Assembly (NCBI GenBank): GCA_035293765.1
Contig: DATGMF010000055.1
Coordinates: 1-64,000, forward strand
DNA length: 64,000 nt
Reading direction: 5' to 3'
From: DASRHT01 sp035293765
GTDB lineage: Bacteria; Chloroflexota; Ktedonobacteria; Ktedonobacterales; Ktedonobacteraceae
A program made the translations under genes and the position numbers. The notes beneath the pieces were generated by a model, which was given only the letters and a program-made list of their open reading frames with translations, did no database searches and was not told where the DNA came from. Positions 26,323-35,340 of the stretch are shown here, piece by piece. Numbering within the stretch: position 1 is the stretch's first letter; the number at the start of each line of letters is the position of its first letter.

Positions 26323-26560
26323 CTTTCTGATAGGAATAGTTTTCACCCAGATGGTGCATGCAGTTCTTAATTTGCAATTGCTGTCAGAAAAGCGCGAAAC
26401 CTTGACTTCCTCGATCAATGCTTGTATACTGGAAAAAACTCAACAGGTTTTACCAGACCTGAAGCGAGCGCTGAACGCCCCACTTCAACTCCATTAATTA
26501 ACTTATGAAGAGAAGAGCAACCTTTATACTGATTGATAATTATTAAGCGATTGTATATGT

Positions 26561-26588
26561 TTGCCAAATTGTAAGATGTGGTTATTAT
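26561..26588 (+). promoter_or_regulatory. Possible promoter of the 26.6-28.4 kb cassette
   Basis: TTGCCA (26561-26566), 16-bp spacer, TATTAT (26583-26588), with the ATG at 26626 about 30 nt beyond the predicted start. The surrounding 120 bp are AT-rich compared with the flanks. Confidence 0.45.
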
Positions 26589-26625
26589 GCTGCACCTGGA
26601 GATTTGCGCAAGGAGGATTACCAGT

Positions 26626-27027
26626 ATGCCATATGCACCACTACCTCCAGATGGCCCCGTCGGTGATCTTATCCTCTATCCGGTAGACCGTTTGCGAGCC
26701 GTGGGCCAGCAGATCATTAGTGATGCTCAAGAAGGACTGAATCGCCACAATGCTGCCTGGGCCTCGGGTCCAACATCGGCCTCTAAATATGCCGATATTA
26801 CCCCTCCTGATGAAGATACCATCCAGCCTCTGCATTCCGATAGCGGCATCCAGCCAGTCAAAATGGTGCTATACCCACATGAGAGGCGCCTGCGGGCCTC
26901 GTATGAGTGGCAACAGGCGATGGGGCAGATGCTTTTGAAGCTGGCCGATCAGATGGATCAGATGGATCAGCAAACGGCCCAGAATATAGCGAATATCTAT
27001 CCTGATCCCGTCAGAGGCCCTCGCTAA
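26626..27027 (+). CDS. Small uncharacterised protein, first gene of cassette
   Basis: 133 residues, not recognised. The N-terminus is Pro-rich (PYAPLPPDGPVGD), followed by a helix (YPVDRLRAVGQQIISDAQEGLNRH), a loop rich in Pro, Ser and Asp, and a long C-terminal helix with Gln and Met (EWQQAMGQMLLKLADQMDQ...). No signal peptide or membrane helix. AAGGAGG at 26610-26616 is 9 nt before the ATG at 26626, which rules out the in-frame start at 26578. The next gene begins 52 bp later, and its N-terminus is also helical, so a small helical partner or chaperone for that protein is a reasonable guess. This is inference. Confidence 0.7.
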   Translation: MPYAPLPPDGPVGDLILYPVDRLRAVGQQIISDAQEGLNRHNAAWASGPTSASKYADITPPDEDTIQPLHSDSGIQPVKMVLYPHERRLRASYEWQQAMGQMLLKLADQMDQMDQQTAQNIANIYPDPVRGPR

Positions 27028-27078
27028 TCTTGCAGTGATCCAGATAACCAGTGCCACTCTGGCTAAGGATAGAGAACT

Positions 27079-28368
27079 ATGAGTGACGACCTGAAAAGCC
27101 TCCTTGAAGAGGTGAGATATATCGTGGCTGAGCCACTCAGGGTTTTTCGCAAGTGGACCAGCCCGCTTGATCAGATTCACCAGGAATATGTGCAAAAATT
27201 TTATAACTCCGTTTTCTCTCTCTTTGAAGGAAATTATCCTTTTACCGGGCAGGGAGCCGACTCCCTCGCCCAACTCCTGGGCGACTATATGCAGGCCGAA
27301 AGCAATGAGACCGGCTTCGGGCCTGATGGCACCATGTCGGAAACTCTGGACCATGCAGCAACTCTCTGCGAGCGCGCCGCGGGCATTATCGAGCATGATA
27401 TCGATACATTCCCTTTTAAAGACGCGCCGCCAAACGAACTACTTGGCGGTTTGATCATTATTGGTGGGAAAAAAATTTGGCTTCCAGACCTGGGAGACGC
27501 GCTCATCCTGGCGTTGGTTGCAGCAGCAGGGACAGAGATCATTATTACCGATGCCCAACAAGCTCAGTTGGACGATATGAATGCAGCCAAGCGCAACTGG
27601 AACAGTGATATGGAGAACTGGGCCGTGCAGCGGGAGCACGCTAATCCCTTGCCAGCAGAGCCGAAGGACCCCCAGAAGTTCATCGTCCCCGGTGCCATCA
27701 TCTTTAACTCTGCCGATCCCGTAGAGGATGATCTTTTGAGTGAATGGGAGAAGGGGAACATCACCGATGAGGAATTTGAGACGGCCCTCAACCTGCACGC
27801 GACCTATCCTGGCCTGGACGCGGCTGATCTGATCGCGCTGGCCCGCGCGCTCTCAAGTGGGCGGCTCAGTTGGGGGAGGATGGTGCAACTCCTCAATCAA
27901 CTGTGCGGGGGCCTCCCCGGCCTCGGCAGGCTCATCGTCGATTCTGAGGTCAATGGCAATCAGCAAGCCGCCAATTTGCTCCAGCAATTGCTCGAACAAG
28001 CAAATCTGGCCCGAAGTACCGACCCGGGAAATGCTGTGGGAGCGCAGCGGGTTTTGTCCGTCCTCAAGCAACTGGGGCTTGATAACGTCGCAGGTTTAGA
28101 GATACCTTCTGGAACCGAAACGCCGATAGATATCCTTTTGAATGATGGTACCGCCATTGAAGTTGGTGGATCAGGCAAGGCCGACGCTGGAACTCAGTTC
28201 GGCAACTACCGCAGCATGATTGGCAAGACGATTGATGGTATAAGGATCAGGAGCGTCAGAGTCTACATCGATAATGGAGGCGGAAAGGGGAAGGATGCTA
28301 TGGATCTCGCTAAGACGTATTTCGGACCCGAAAACGTGTTTAGTTTTGAAAATGATATCTCATGCTGA
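27079..28368 (+). CDS. Uncharacterised multidomain protein, possible polymorphic toxin
   Basis: 429 residues, no recognised full-length family. Residues 1-110 are helical with FTGQGADSLAQLLGDYM, which recalls the W-x-G turn and helix of WXG/LXG secretion domains. Residues about 140-165 are strongly hydrophobic (LGDALILALVAAAGTEIII). A helical middle (235-330) follows. The last 90 residues change character: PIDILLNDGTAIEVGGSGK, then TQFGNYRSMIGKTIDG, RSVRVYIDN, and an end at FGPENVFSFE. Asp351 and Glu361 with Lys367 loosely recall a PD-(D/E)XK-like nuclease core but lack the exact E-x-K spacing. A secretion-type N-terminus and compact C-terminal domain is the plan of polymorphic toxins. No immunity gene is proven; the next gene is the candidate. 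Confidence 0.6.
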   Translation: MSDDLKSLLEEVRYIVAEPLRVFRKWTSPLDQIHQEYVQKFYNSVFSLFEGNYPFTGQGADSLAQLLGDYMQAESNETGFGPDGTMSETLDHAATLCERAAGIIEHDIDTFPFKDAPPNELLGGLIIIGGKKIWLPDLGDALILALVAAAGTEIIITDAQQAQLDDMNAAKRNWNSDMENWAVQREHANPLPAEPKDPQKFIVPGAIIFNSADPVEDDLLSEWEKGNITDEEFETALNLHATYPGLDAADLIALARALSSGRLSWGRMVQLLNQLCGGLPGLGRLIVDSEVNGNQQAANLLQQLLEQANLARSTDPGNAVGAQRVLSVLKQLGLDNVAGLEIPSGTETPIDILLNDGTAIEVGGSGKADAGTQFGNYRSMIGKTIDGIRIRSVRVYIDNGGGKGKDAMDLAKTYFGPENVFSFENDISC

Positions 28369-28423
28369 TCCGTGCTGTACTATGGAGCCGTCTTGCGTTC
28401 ATCTTACACTGTGCGCTTGCAAG

Positions 28424-28453
28424 TGGACTTTCCGCTCAGCATCTAAGTATAAT
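28424..28453 (+). promoter_or_regulatory. Promoter of the 455-aa gene
   Basis: TGGACT (28424-28429), 18-bp spacer, perfect TATAAT (28448-28453). A separate promoter between the putative toxin gene and its neighbour would keep the neighbour expressed on its own, as for many antitoxin or immunity genes. Confidence 0.45.
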
Positions 28454-28504
28454 AGTACCGATTGGCCGACAGAGGAGAGCCGATCTCAAGAGAGGATTTC
28501 TGGC

Positions 28505-29872
28505 ATGCTCTATACACCGCTTGTCTGCACATTCTACTTTCCGCCGGAGCCACTGACCCAGGAATGGCTCTGGAAGGTTTTACATACCCTATGGCAGCAT
28601 GGGCTCCATTTCAGCCCTCAGACCACGCAGGAGGCTACCTGGAGCGCCGAGTTAGAGGGGAGCGACCGTCGCCAGATCTGGCATGGTAGCGAAGCCACTT
28701 CTAGCAGCGATCAAGACTGCTCTTTAGAGGAATTCATCCGGCGAGCGACCCGGGACGGCGTGGGTGCGACGCGGCTGTGGGATAGAGAGGTGGCGATGTT
28801 GTTGAGGCTTGACCCGGCTGGAACGGTTTCCGATGATCTTCCCGCTCCTCAGCAAGCCATAGGCCGGGTGCATCTCTGGATGGACGGCGGCTATCGCAGC
28901 CTGGGCTTCAAGCAGGTGCTTCCTCCCCAACCGCCCGGGCTTGAAGCTGGTCGGCTGTTGCTGCCGGCGCAACAGGCAGTACTGGCCTTCAGCCACTGGT
29001 GCGAGGTGCTTTGTGATGTGCTGGAGCCTGCTTTTGCCGCCGCCTATAATCCCGGCAGAGATATGACGTCCGAAGTATATTATCCCCTGGCGCAACAGGC
29101 GCTCACGACAGGACAGATCAAGGAGCCGCCTGCCGGCCCCTGGCTTGCCTATATAGCTGCGCGCTTCGTCAGCGATGAGTTGCTGCGAGCTGCCTACCAT
29201 AAAGAGGGCTGCTGGCTCAAGCGCACCCGTAAGGATGGTCTTTTGCTGCTTACTCCATTGCCTGATTATACCTATGAGGCGGTCGAGGCACGATATCAAA
29301 AACACTTAGGTGATGATGCGAATCTTCGCCATAAAGAATACAAGCGGGCTGTGCAGCATTATGAGTACGCGCGCCAGATTTTCAAAGAGATCCCTGACGA
29401 GGATAGCGCACTCTCGATGAAAGCGGAGATCGAGCGCATCCAGGCTGTGCAGGATTTGCTGCAACAAGAGGAGCTGCCCGACCACGGCGAAATCTTGCTC
29501 GATTCTGAGGCAGGTCTCAAGGAATTGGGCGCAGAGCTCGCACGGGATCTGTCCCTGCCGGGTCACCATTCGACCAATCAGCACAGCATCCTCTTTATGC
29601 TGCCCGATAGTGAGTTGCGTTGCTGGCTGCGCGAGCGCCCGGAGGAGGATCTTCAGCAAGCGAACGAGAAGTCCTCCTCCATCCATCGCTATGTGCTTAC
29701 TGTCCCGGCGGGCAAACATTGGTCACAGTATAAGGATCGCTCCAGGTACCTCCAGGACCTGGAGCAGAAGACGCGCACCGTTTTTGAGGCGCTCAAGGAG
29801 ACAGGGCGGTATCACCTGGCTTTGCGCAACTACAATGGCGTTGTAGAAGAAACATTCGAACCGCAGGCGTAG
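28505..29872 (+). CDS. Uncharacterised protein, last gene of cassette
   Basis: 455 residues, no family recognised. Trp- and Leu-rich N-terminal half (MLYTPLVCTFYFPPEPLTQEW, GGYRSLGFKQVLPP, FSHWCEVLCDVLEPAFAAAY); a helical stretch at about 270-330 that may be TPR-like (RHKEYKRAVQHYEYARQIFKEIPDEDSA); and a charged C-terminal region (YLQDLEQKTRTVFEALKETGRYHLAL). No signal peptide or membrane helix. The frame is open from 28274, overlapping the previous gene, but AGAGG at 28491-28495 and the codon pattern favour the ATG at 28505. Position after a toxin-like gene makes immunity or scaffold function possible; this is inference only. It converges with the permease gene. Confidence 0.7.
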   Translation: MLYTPLVCTFYFPPEPLTQEWLWKVLHTLWQHGLHFSPQTTQEATWSAELEGSDRRQIWHGSEATSSSDQDCSLEEFIRRATRDGVGATRLWDREVAMLLRLDPAGTVSDDLPAPQQAIGRVHLWMDGGYRSLGFKQVLPPQPPGLEAGRLLLPAQQAVLAFSHWCEVLCDVLEPAFAAAYNPGRDMTSEVYYPLAQQALTTGQIKEPPAGPWLAYIAARFVSDELLRAAYHKEGCWLKRTRKDGLLLLTPLPDYTYEAVEARYQKHLGDDANLRHKEYKRAVQHYEYARQIFKEIPDEDSALSMKAEIERIQAVQDLLQQEELPDHGEILLDSEAGLKELGAELARDLSLPGHHSTNQHSILFMLPDSELRCWLRERPEEDLQQANEKSSSIHRYVLTVPAGKHWSQYKDRSRYLQDLEQKTRTVFEALKETGRYHLALRNYNGVVEETFEPQA

Positions 29873-29877
29873 GTGCG

Positions 29878-31440
29878 CTACTCCGTCAGCTCAACTGCGA
29901 CCGGGCTGGCAGAGATTTGAGCTTTTTCTTTGTAATCCTCGGGATGCAGAATAGGTGTGCCTGTGATCAATTTACGAGCGTACAGGAAGGCAAAGCCGGT
30001 CACCAGCCAGGCCAGGGCGAAAATGCAGGCAATGATGGTATCAATCTGCGTTGAGCCGCCACCGGTGATGGCGAAGTAGAGCACGCCGATTAGCATAGCA
30101 ACATTCAGCAGGAAGCCAAGCGAGGGAGCGATGACCGTTCCATAGACGCTGCGCCCCTTGACGCCCGCGAAAGCGACCAGGCAAATGATGCTGGTCATGC
30201 CGTAAAGCAGGAACGTGCCAATATTGGAGATCAGCGTGACCTGCGTCAAATTGTCGATGTTGAGCACGCCGTATGCGCCGATGATGGCAGAGACGGTCGT
30301 GAGCACGAGCACCGCGACATGAGGCGTGCGGTATTTGCCGTGCAGAAAGCCAAACACCAGGGGCAGCTCGGTATCTTTGCCCATCGCATACGTCACGCGC
30401 ACGCCCGTATTCTGGCAGGAGAGAGCGGTGCCGACCAGCGCGATCACTACCGTGATTGCCAGGATGATGGTAAAGGCGATACCATTGCCGCCAAGCATCT
30501 GATTGCCGATGATGGTCGCCATATCGCCAATCGGCGCGCCAGAAGCGTACGCGGCAGCGAAGCCGGAGCCGGAGCTATTTTTGTAGAAATCGCCAATAAA
30601 GAAGTTGGCGGCAAAGTACTCAAAAAAGTAGAAGATGACGGCCTGGATTACCAGCGAGAGCAGCACGCCACGCGGGATATCGCGCGCCGGATTCTTCGCC
30701 TCCGCTCCCAGCGCGGTGGCGGATTCAAAGCCAACCACCAGCAGGATCGCTATCGTGGACTGGAAAATCAGTCCGCTCAGGTTGTGCGGCGTAATCACGC
30801 TCAACGCGGTAGGGTGAGCATAGTGCAGGTTAGGATGCGCCAGGCGGTACGCGATAGCCAGAGCCGAGAACGTTACCAGGGCGAGGATCTGAATAATATT
30901 GATCACGATATTGGCTAAGGTCGATCCTGTGACCCCGATATAGGAGATCAGGCCGACGATGCCGGCAAAGATGAGGCAGATCAGCACCTTCTCCCAGGCC
31001 GCGCTGGCAAAATCGGGATTAAAGGTCTGCCCGATATAAATGACGAGGATGCCCATAAATGCCACCATCACGCCAGGATAGACCCAGTAGTACAGGTGGG
31101 AGGCCCAGCCCACGATAAATTTGCTCAGGCGGGCAAATTTAAAGTGACGGTGCTCCTCGCGGTGCAGCACGGACGCTTCCGCGAAGTAATAAGAACTGCC
31201 AGCTCCCGCCTCCGGGTAACGTTTGGCGAGCGCGGCATAGGCTGTGGCTGTGAAGAGCGCGATGGCCGTCGCGATAAATACCGAGAACCACATATTCATC
31301 GCGGAGGATGGTGCAGCCTGCAACTGATACGTCGTCCAGAGGAACGCTCCTGGCGCGATTAGCGCCATAGCATTGATGGTGATACCGGTTAAACCCAGTG
31401 TGGGCTTCATACCAACGTTGTCCGGTACTTTCATTGCCAT
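29878..31440 (-). CDS. APC-family amino-acid permease
   Basis: 520 residues with about 12 membrane helices and short loops, typical of the amino acid-polyamine-organocation superfamily. TM1 begins GLTGITINAMALIAPGAFLW, in which the unwound G-x-x-x-P region carries the substrate site; GFESATALGAEAKNPARDIPRG after TM6 is the family's conserved loop. Takes up (or exchanges) amino acids or amines by coupling to ions; the substrate is not predictable. The stop codon lies 6 bp from that of the convergent 455-aa gene. It is preceded by a 750-bp regulatory/repeat region with a perfect palindrome at 31626-31650. Confidence 0.92.
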   Translation of the reverse strand: MAMKVPDNVGMKPTLGLTGITINAMALIAPGAFLWTTYQLQAAPSSAMNMWFSVFIATAIALFTATAYAALAKRYPEAGAGSSYYFAEASVLHREEHRHFKFARLSKFIVGWASHLYYWVYPGVMVAFMGILVIYIGQTFNPDFASAAWEKVLICLIFAGIVGLISYIGVTGSTLANIVINIIQILALVTFSALAIAYRLAHPNLHYAHPTALSVITPHNLSGLIFQSTIAILLVVGFESATALGAEAKNPARDIPRGVLLSLVIQAVIFYFFEYFAANFFIGDFYKNSSGSGFAAAYASGAPIGDMATIIGNQMLGGNGIAFTIILAITVVIALVGTALSCQNTGVRVTYAMGKDTELPLVFGFLHGKYRTPHVAVLVLTTVSAIIGAYGVLNIDNLTQVTLISNIGTFLLYGMTSIICLVAFAGVKGRSVYGTVIAPSLGFLLNVAMLIGVLYFAITGGGSTQIDTIIACIFALAWLVTGFAFLYARKLITGTPILHPEDYKEKAQISASPVAVELTE

Positions 31441-31625
31441 ATACGATCTCTCACTTTCGTCTTATAACTATCTACCGCCTATGGCTCTGTTACCGCACCG
31501 TAACTTCTTGCGTTTGTACAATTTCACCAGTTTTATGGCCCCGTGAAAAAGCTATCATCCAATAAAAAGTATACTCAAGCTTCTATGTTTCTCATATAGA
31601 CAAAACAGCAGAAGCTATAATATGA

Positions 31626-31650
31626 AGATTTGTGCAACTTGCACAAATCT
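31626..31650. promoter_or_regulatory. 25-bp perfect palindrome, candidate operator
   Basis: AGATTTGTGCAA, one central C, then its exact complement (31626-31637, 31639-31650). A TATAAT sits just upstream on the plus strand (31616-31621). A half-site-like TTTGTGCAGTTTG recurs near 32024. The symmetry and AT/GC pattern fit a dimeric repressor site. The permease start lies about 190 bp to the left and ppc about 540 bp to the right. Confidence 0.5.
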
Positions 31651-31723
31651 CTATGCGTTTCTCATGTTCTTTACCAAAACATTGCCCTCCTTCCTTGAAA
31701 AAAGATGATTAACCGCCAATGCC

Positions 31724-32011
31724 GTAGAGACCCGATTGTATCGCGTCCGGTTTACCGCCGGTTCACCACTGAACTTGCTGAAACCATGTCGTCCAACGAG
31801 GCAATTCCTGGCAGAGAGCAAAGATAATACGCTTAAATGAATAAAACGTATTTATGATAATTTGTGGTATGATGCGTTTTATATAGAAAAAGGAGAAAAG
31901 GCGCTAAAGCGGACGCGATACAATCGGGTCCCTACAACGCGTTCAAGCGGCTGAGGCGATGGTTTCCTGGAGGGTTAGCGGTAAACCGGACGCGATCAAT
32001 CGGGTCCCTAC
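31724..32011. repeat. Inverted-repeat-bounded segment with three copies of a 25-35 bp repeat
   Basis: The unit GGACGCGAT(A/C)AATCGGGTCCCTAC occurs at 31905-31935 and 31978-32011 on the plus strand and inverted at 31724-31758. The outer two copies extend to GCGGTAAACC and so form near-perfect 34-bp inverted ends around about 290 bp with no coding frame. A further copy is at 39144-39168. This resembles a small non-autonomous (MITE-like) element or two independent insertions. Inside, ATAAAACG/CGTTTTAT (31841-31848, 31875-31882) forms another dyad. No gene is seen in 31441-32187. Confidence 0.6.
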
Positions 32012-32113
32012 GAAGAGGTGAATTTGTGCAGTTTGTATATCCATTTAAATGATCAGCAATATGCTAGAATGGAAGGGAAAGAAGCAGGTGGTATGTTGTA
32101 GTAGCTTACTATT

Positions 32114-32160
32114 CAGACGGCCAACGCCGCTCTCGCGTCTAGCTTCGCTCAGGCCGTCTG
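32114..32160. repeat. REP-like hairpin repeat, copy 1
   Basis: 47 bp with outer arms CAGACGGCC and GGCCGTCTG (9-bp stem) and the interior CAACGC...CGCG...TAGCTTCGCTCA. Related copies lie at 39450-39495, 40997-41043 (inverted, with compensatory arm changes) and a half copy at 54309. This copy lies 28 bp upstream of ppc. Confidence 0.75.
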
Positions 32161-32187
32161 TAACGAGTAGCACGGGAAGGATCGCTT

Positions 32188-35160
32188 ATGACAGAACAGG
32201 GGAAGCGCAGGGAGAGAGACGCTCCGCTGCGTCAGGATATTCGTACACTGGGCGATGCGCTGGGGCGAGCCATCCAGCGTTATGGCGGGCAGGCCGCTTT
32301 TGCCACAGTCGAGCGGCTGCGTGGCAATTGCAAGCGGCTGCGCGATTGCGCCGAACGGCTCCCTCAGGCGTCGCCGGAAGAGGCTTTACAGCTCCAGACA
32401 GAGATTGATACGCTTGATCGAGAAATTGTGCAGATTGTTGAAGGGTGCGACCTGGGGACCGCCATCGATGTGATTCGCGCCTTTACCATCTATTTTCATC
32501 TGGTCAATACTGCCGAGCAATATCATCGCATTCGCCGACGCAGGCTCTATGAGATCAGCAATGCCAATCAGCCCCAGCGCGGCTCGCTGGCGGCGCTGAT
32601 CGCTTTTTTGCAGAAGAATAACGTTGAGGCCACAGCCCTTCAGCAGTTGCTCAACCGACTCTCTATCGAACTGGTCTTTACCGCTCATCCCACTGAAGCG
32701 ACGCGGCGCAGCCTGATCACCAAATCGCGCCGGATCGCCGAGTTATTGGAGATGCGTGACCATGAGGATCTATTAACGCCACGCCAGCGTATCCAGTGGC
32801 AGCGCGATCTGGATGGCATCATCGATCTGCTCTGGCGCACGGATGCTGTGCGTCATGTGCGCCCGCAGCCGGTGGACGAGATCAAAATGGGCATCTATTA
32901 TCTGGATGAGGTTCTCTACGATGCGGTCCCGGACCTCTACAGCGAGTTCGAAGAGTTGTTAAAATTCGCGTATCCTCAGCTCGACGTGCCTCCGTTTCTG
33001 CGCCTGGGCTCCTGGATCGGCGGCGATCAGGACGGCAATCCCTTCATTGGTCCCGACACGCTGCTGACGGCTCTGCGTTTGCAGCGGGGCTATATCATCG
33101 AACACTATCGCGCGGCAATCGAGAAGCTGGCTATGGAGTATTCGCAATCGCTCAACCATGCTCATATCACGCTTGAGTTGCAACGCTCCCTGGAAGAAGA
33201 TGCCGCGCGCCTGCCTATATATGACCGCGAACTTGGCCCGCAGACGGCGCTGGAACCCTATCGACGCAAGCTCTCCTTTATGTGGAAGCGGCTGGAAGCG
33301 ACGCTCGCTCTGAGTCACGCTGATGCAGCGCAACTGTCGCAGGAGAGCGCAGCGCATAGACAACGCTTATCGGAAGCAGCTTATCACAGCGCGGAGGAGT
33401 TGCTTGACGATCTAAAGCTGGTGCGTGCCAGCCTGCTGGCGGATGGCGAGCTTGATCTCGCTCAGGGCGCGATCAGCAAACTGGTACGGCAGGTTGAGCT
33501 ATTCGGCTTTTACTTCGCAGCTCTGGACGTGCGCCAGCATAGCGAGCGTCATGCCGCAGCCCTGGCCGAATTGTTACGTGTGAGCGGGCTAAGACAGGAA
33601 AATTATCTGGAGCTTACAGAAGATGAACGGATACGAGTGCTGGAGAACCTGTTGCGCGATCCTCGTATTCTGACGCGTCCGGGCTTGGACCTTAGCCAGG
33701 AGACGTGGCATATTCTCAACACCTTTCGCGCCATTCGCCAGGCGCGCGACGAATTTGGCGAAAAAGCTGTGACTTGCTATATCATCAGCATGGCACATAC
33801 GTTGAGCGACCTGCTGGAAGCGCAGTTTTTCTGTAAAGAGGCCGATATCACCGATCTGCCTCTAGTGCCGCTCTTCGAGACCATCGACGACCTGAATGGT
33901 TGCACCGATATTTTGGAGCAAGCTTTCGCGCATCCCGATTATCGCGCTTACCTTGAAATTCCGCCCGCCAACGCCGCTGACGCGCTACCTTTGGTCAGGC
34001 GGGCGGATATGAATTACCTTGCCAATTGTCAGCAGCAGCAACAGGTGATGCTGGGCTATTCGGATAGCAGCAAGGATGGCGGCATCCTCACTTCTAGCTG
34101 GGAACTCTACAAGGCGCAAACGCGACTGGCCGAGCTTGGCGGACGTCAGCACGTCGATATCACGCTCTTTCATGGGCGTGGCGGCGCGATTGGCCGTGGC
34201 GGTGGTCCCATCTACGAGGCGATTCTTGGACAGCCGCCCGCTACTGTCAACGGACGCTTGCGTATTACCGAGCAGGGCGAGATGCTCTCATTCAAATACG
34301 GCCTGCACGAGATCGCCATTCGCAATATGGAACTGGTGGTTGCGGGCGTGGTGCAGGCGAGCCTGCCAGACGAGGTCATGAGCGAAGCGCAGGTTCATCC
34401 GCACCCCTCGGAGGCATGGATAGCGACGATGGAGCGGCTCTCTGCCAGCGCGCACAGGCGCTATCGCCAGCTCATCTACAACGATCCCAACTTCCTGAGC
34501 TTTTTTGAGCAGGCCACGCCCATTCTGGAACTGGGCTGGCTGAATATCGGTTCGCGCCCGGCGCGGCGCACGAAGGGGCGCGGCGTTGAGGATCTGCGGG
34601 CCATCCCCTGGGTGTTCTCGTGGATGCAGAGCCGCTACGTGCTACCAAGCTGGTATGGTGTGGGAGGGGCGCTGGAGGAGTACATCGGCGAAGATCCCGA
34701 ACGTCTCGCTCAACTGGCGGACATGTACCGTGCATGGCCCTTCTTGCGCGCGTTCCTGGACAACTTGCAGATGACGCTCTCCAAAGCGGATATGCACATT
34801 GCTCAGCACTACGCCACGCTGGTTGACGACGAAGCCTTACGCCAGCGCATCTCGCAAAATATTCAGGAAGAATACGAGCGTACAAAGCGACTGGTCACGC
34901 GGATTGTCGGCGGCAGAGAACTGCTTGATACCGCGCCCGTCCTGCAACAATCGATTCGCCGGCGCAATCCCTATGTCGATCCTCTGAGCTACCTTCAGGT
35001 GGTGCTGCTGCGCCGCCTGCGCACGCTCGGAGGCCCACTGATGCCGGATCGTTCGGGGCAGGAACAATTAAGCGCCGAAGAAAGCGAACGGGCGCGTTTG
35101 ACTTACGCGGTATTATTAACCATTAATGGTATCGCGGCGGGATTGAGGAATACGGGTTAA
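32188..35160 (+). CDS. ppc: Phosphoenolpyruvate carboxylase
   Basis: 990 residues, slightly longer than the usual 880-960. Fixes bicarbonate onto PEP to give oxaloacetate, refilling the TCA cycle. Catalytic motifs are intact: VFTAHPTEATRRS with His167, GYSDSSKDGG (Lys), and FHGRGGAIGRGGGP with His662, the glycine-rich loop over the active site. GSWIGGDQDGNP is present near residue 275. The C-terminal allosteric region includes RNPYVDPLSYLQVVLL and ends in NG rather than the common C-terminal glycine: ...AAGLRNTG, so a terminal Gly is in fact present. The ATG at 32188 follows GGAAGG. It stands as a single gene with hairpins after it. Confidence 0.97.
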   Translation: MTEQGKRRERDAPLRQDIRTLGDALGRAIQRYGGQAAFATVERLRGNCKRLRDCAERLPQASPEEALQLQTEIDTLDREIVQIVEGCDLGTAIDVIRAFTIYFHLVNTAEQYHRIRRRRLYEISNANQPQRGSLAALIAFLQKNNVEATALQQLLNRLSIELVFTAHPTEATRRSLITKSRRIAELLEMRDHEDLLTPRQRIQWQRDLDGIIDLLWRTDAVRHVRPQPVDEIKMGIYYLDEVLYDAVPDLYSEFEELLKFAYPQLDVPPFLRLGSWIGGDQDGNPFIGPDTLLTALRLQRGYIIEHYRAAIEKLAMEYSQSLNHAHITLELQRSLEEDAARLPIYDRELGPQTALEPYRRKLSFMWKRLEATLALSHADAAQLSQESAAHRQRLSEAAYHSAEELLDDLKLVRASLLADGELDLAQGAISKLVRQVELFGFYFAALDVRQHSERHAAALAELLRVSGLRQENYLELTEDERIRVLENLLRDPRILTRPGLDLSQETWHILNTFRAIRQARDEFGEKAVTCYIISMAHTLSDLLEAQFFCKEADITDLPLVPLFETIDDLNGCTDILEQAFAHPDYRAYLEIPPANAADALPLVRRADMNYLANCQQQQQVMLGYSDSSKDGGILTSSWELYKAQTRLAELGGRQHVDITLFHGRGGAIGRGGGPIYEAILGQPPATVNGRLRITEQGEMLSFKYGLHEIAIRNMELVVAGVVQASLPDEVMSEAQVHPHPSEAWIATMERLSASAHRRYRQLIYNDPNFLSFFEQATPILELGWLNIGSRPARRTKGRGVEDLRAIPWVFSWMQSRYVLPSWYGVGGALEEYIGEDPERLAQLADMYRAWPFLRAFLDNLQMTLSKADMHIAQHYATLVDDEALRQRISQNIQEEYERTKRLVTRIVGGRELLDTAPVLQQSIRRRNPYVDPLSYLQVVLLRRLRTLGGPLMPDRSGQEQLSAEESERARLTYAVLLTINGIAAGLRNTG

Positions 35161-35225
35161 TGTCGGGTGTGCGTCAATTTTTGCATAACGGGGATGCAAG
35201 GGGCGGCGCCTCTTGACTGGGGGCG

Positions 35226-35274
35226 CGGGGGCTGTGCCCCCGATATTTCTCTTTCCATGCCGCCGCAGGCGGCA
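35226..35274 (+). terminator. Two tandem hairpins after ppc
   Basis: CGGGGGC/GCCCCCG around TGT (35226-35232, 35236-35242), followed by a T-rich tract, then TGCCGCC/GGCGGCA around GCA (35258-35264, 35268-35274). The first looks like an intrinsic terminator for ppc; the second may be a repeat. Confidence 0.7.
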
Positions 35275-35340
35275 GTACAAAAAATATAACGGCCCGATAA
35301 TGTCTGAAGCGGAAAATATTAGGGTAATTTGAGGAATAAC

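Noticed and set aside
26312..26497. 61-codon plus-strand frame in the gap before the cassette
   Set aside because: No ribosome site, overlaps the divergent kinase promoter, and no similarity noticed.
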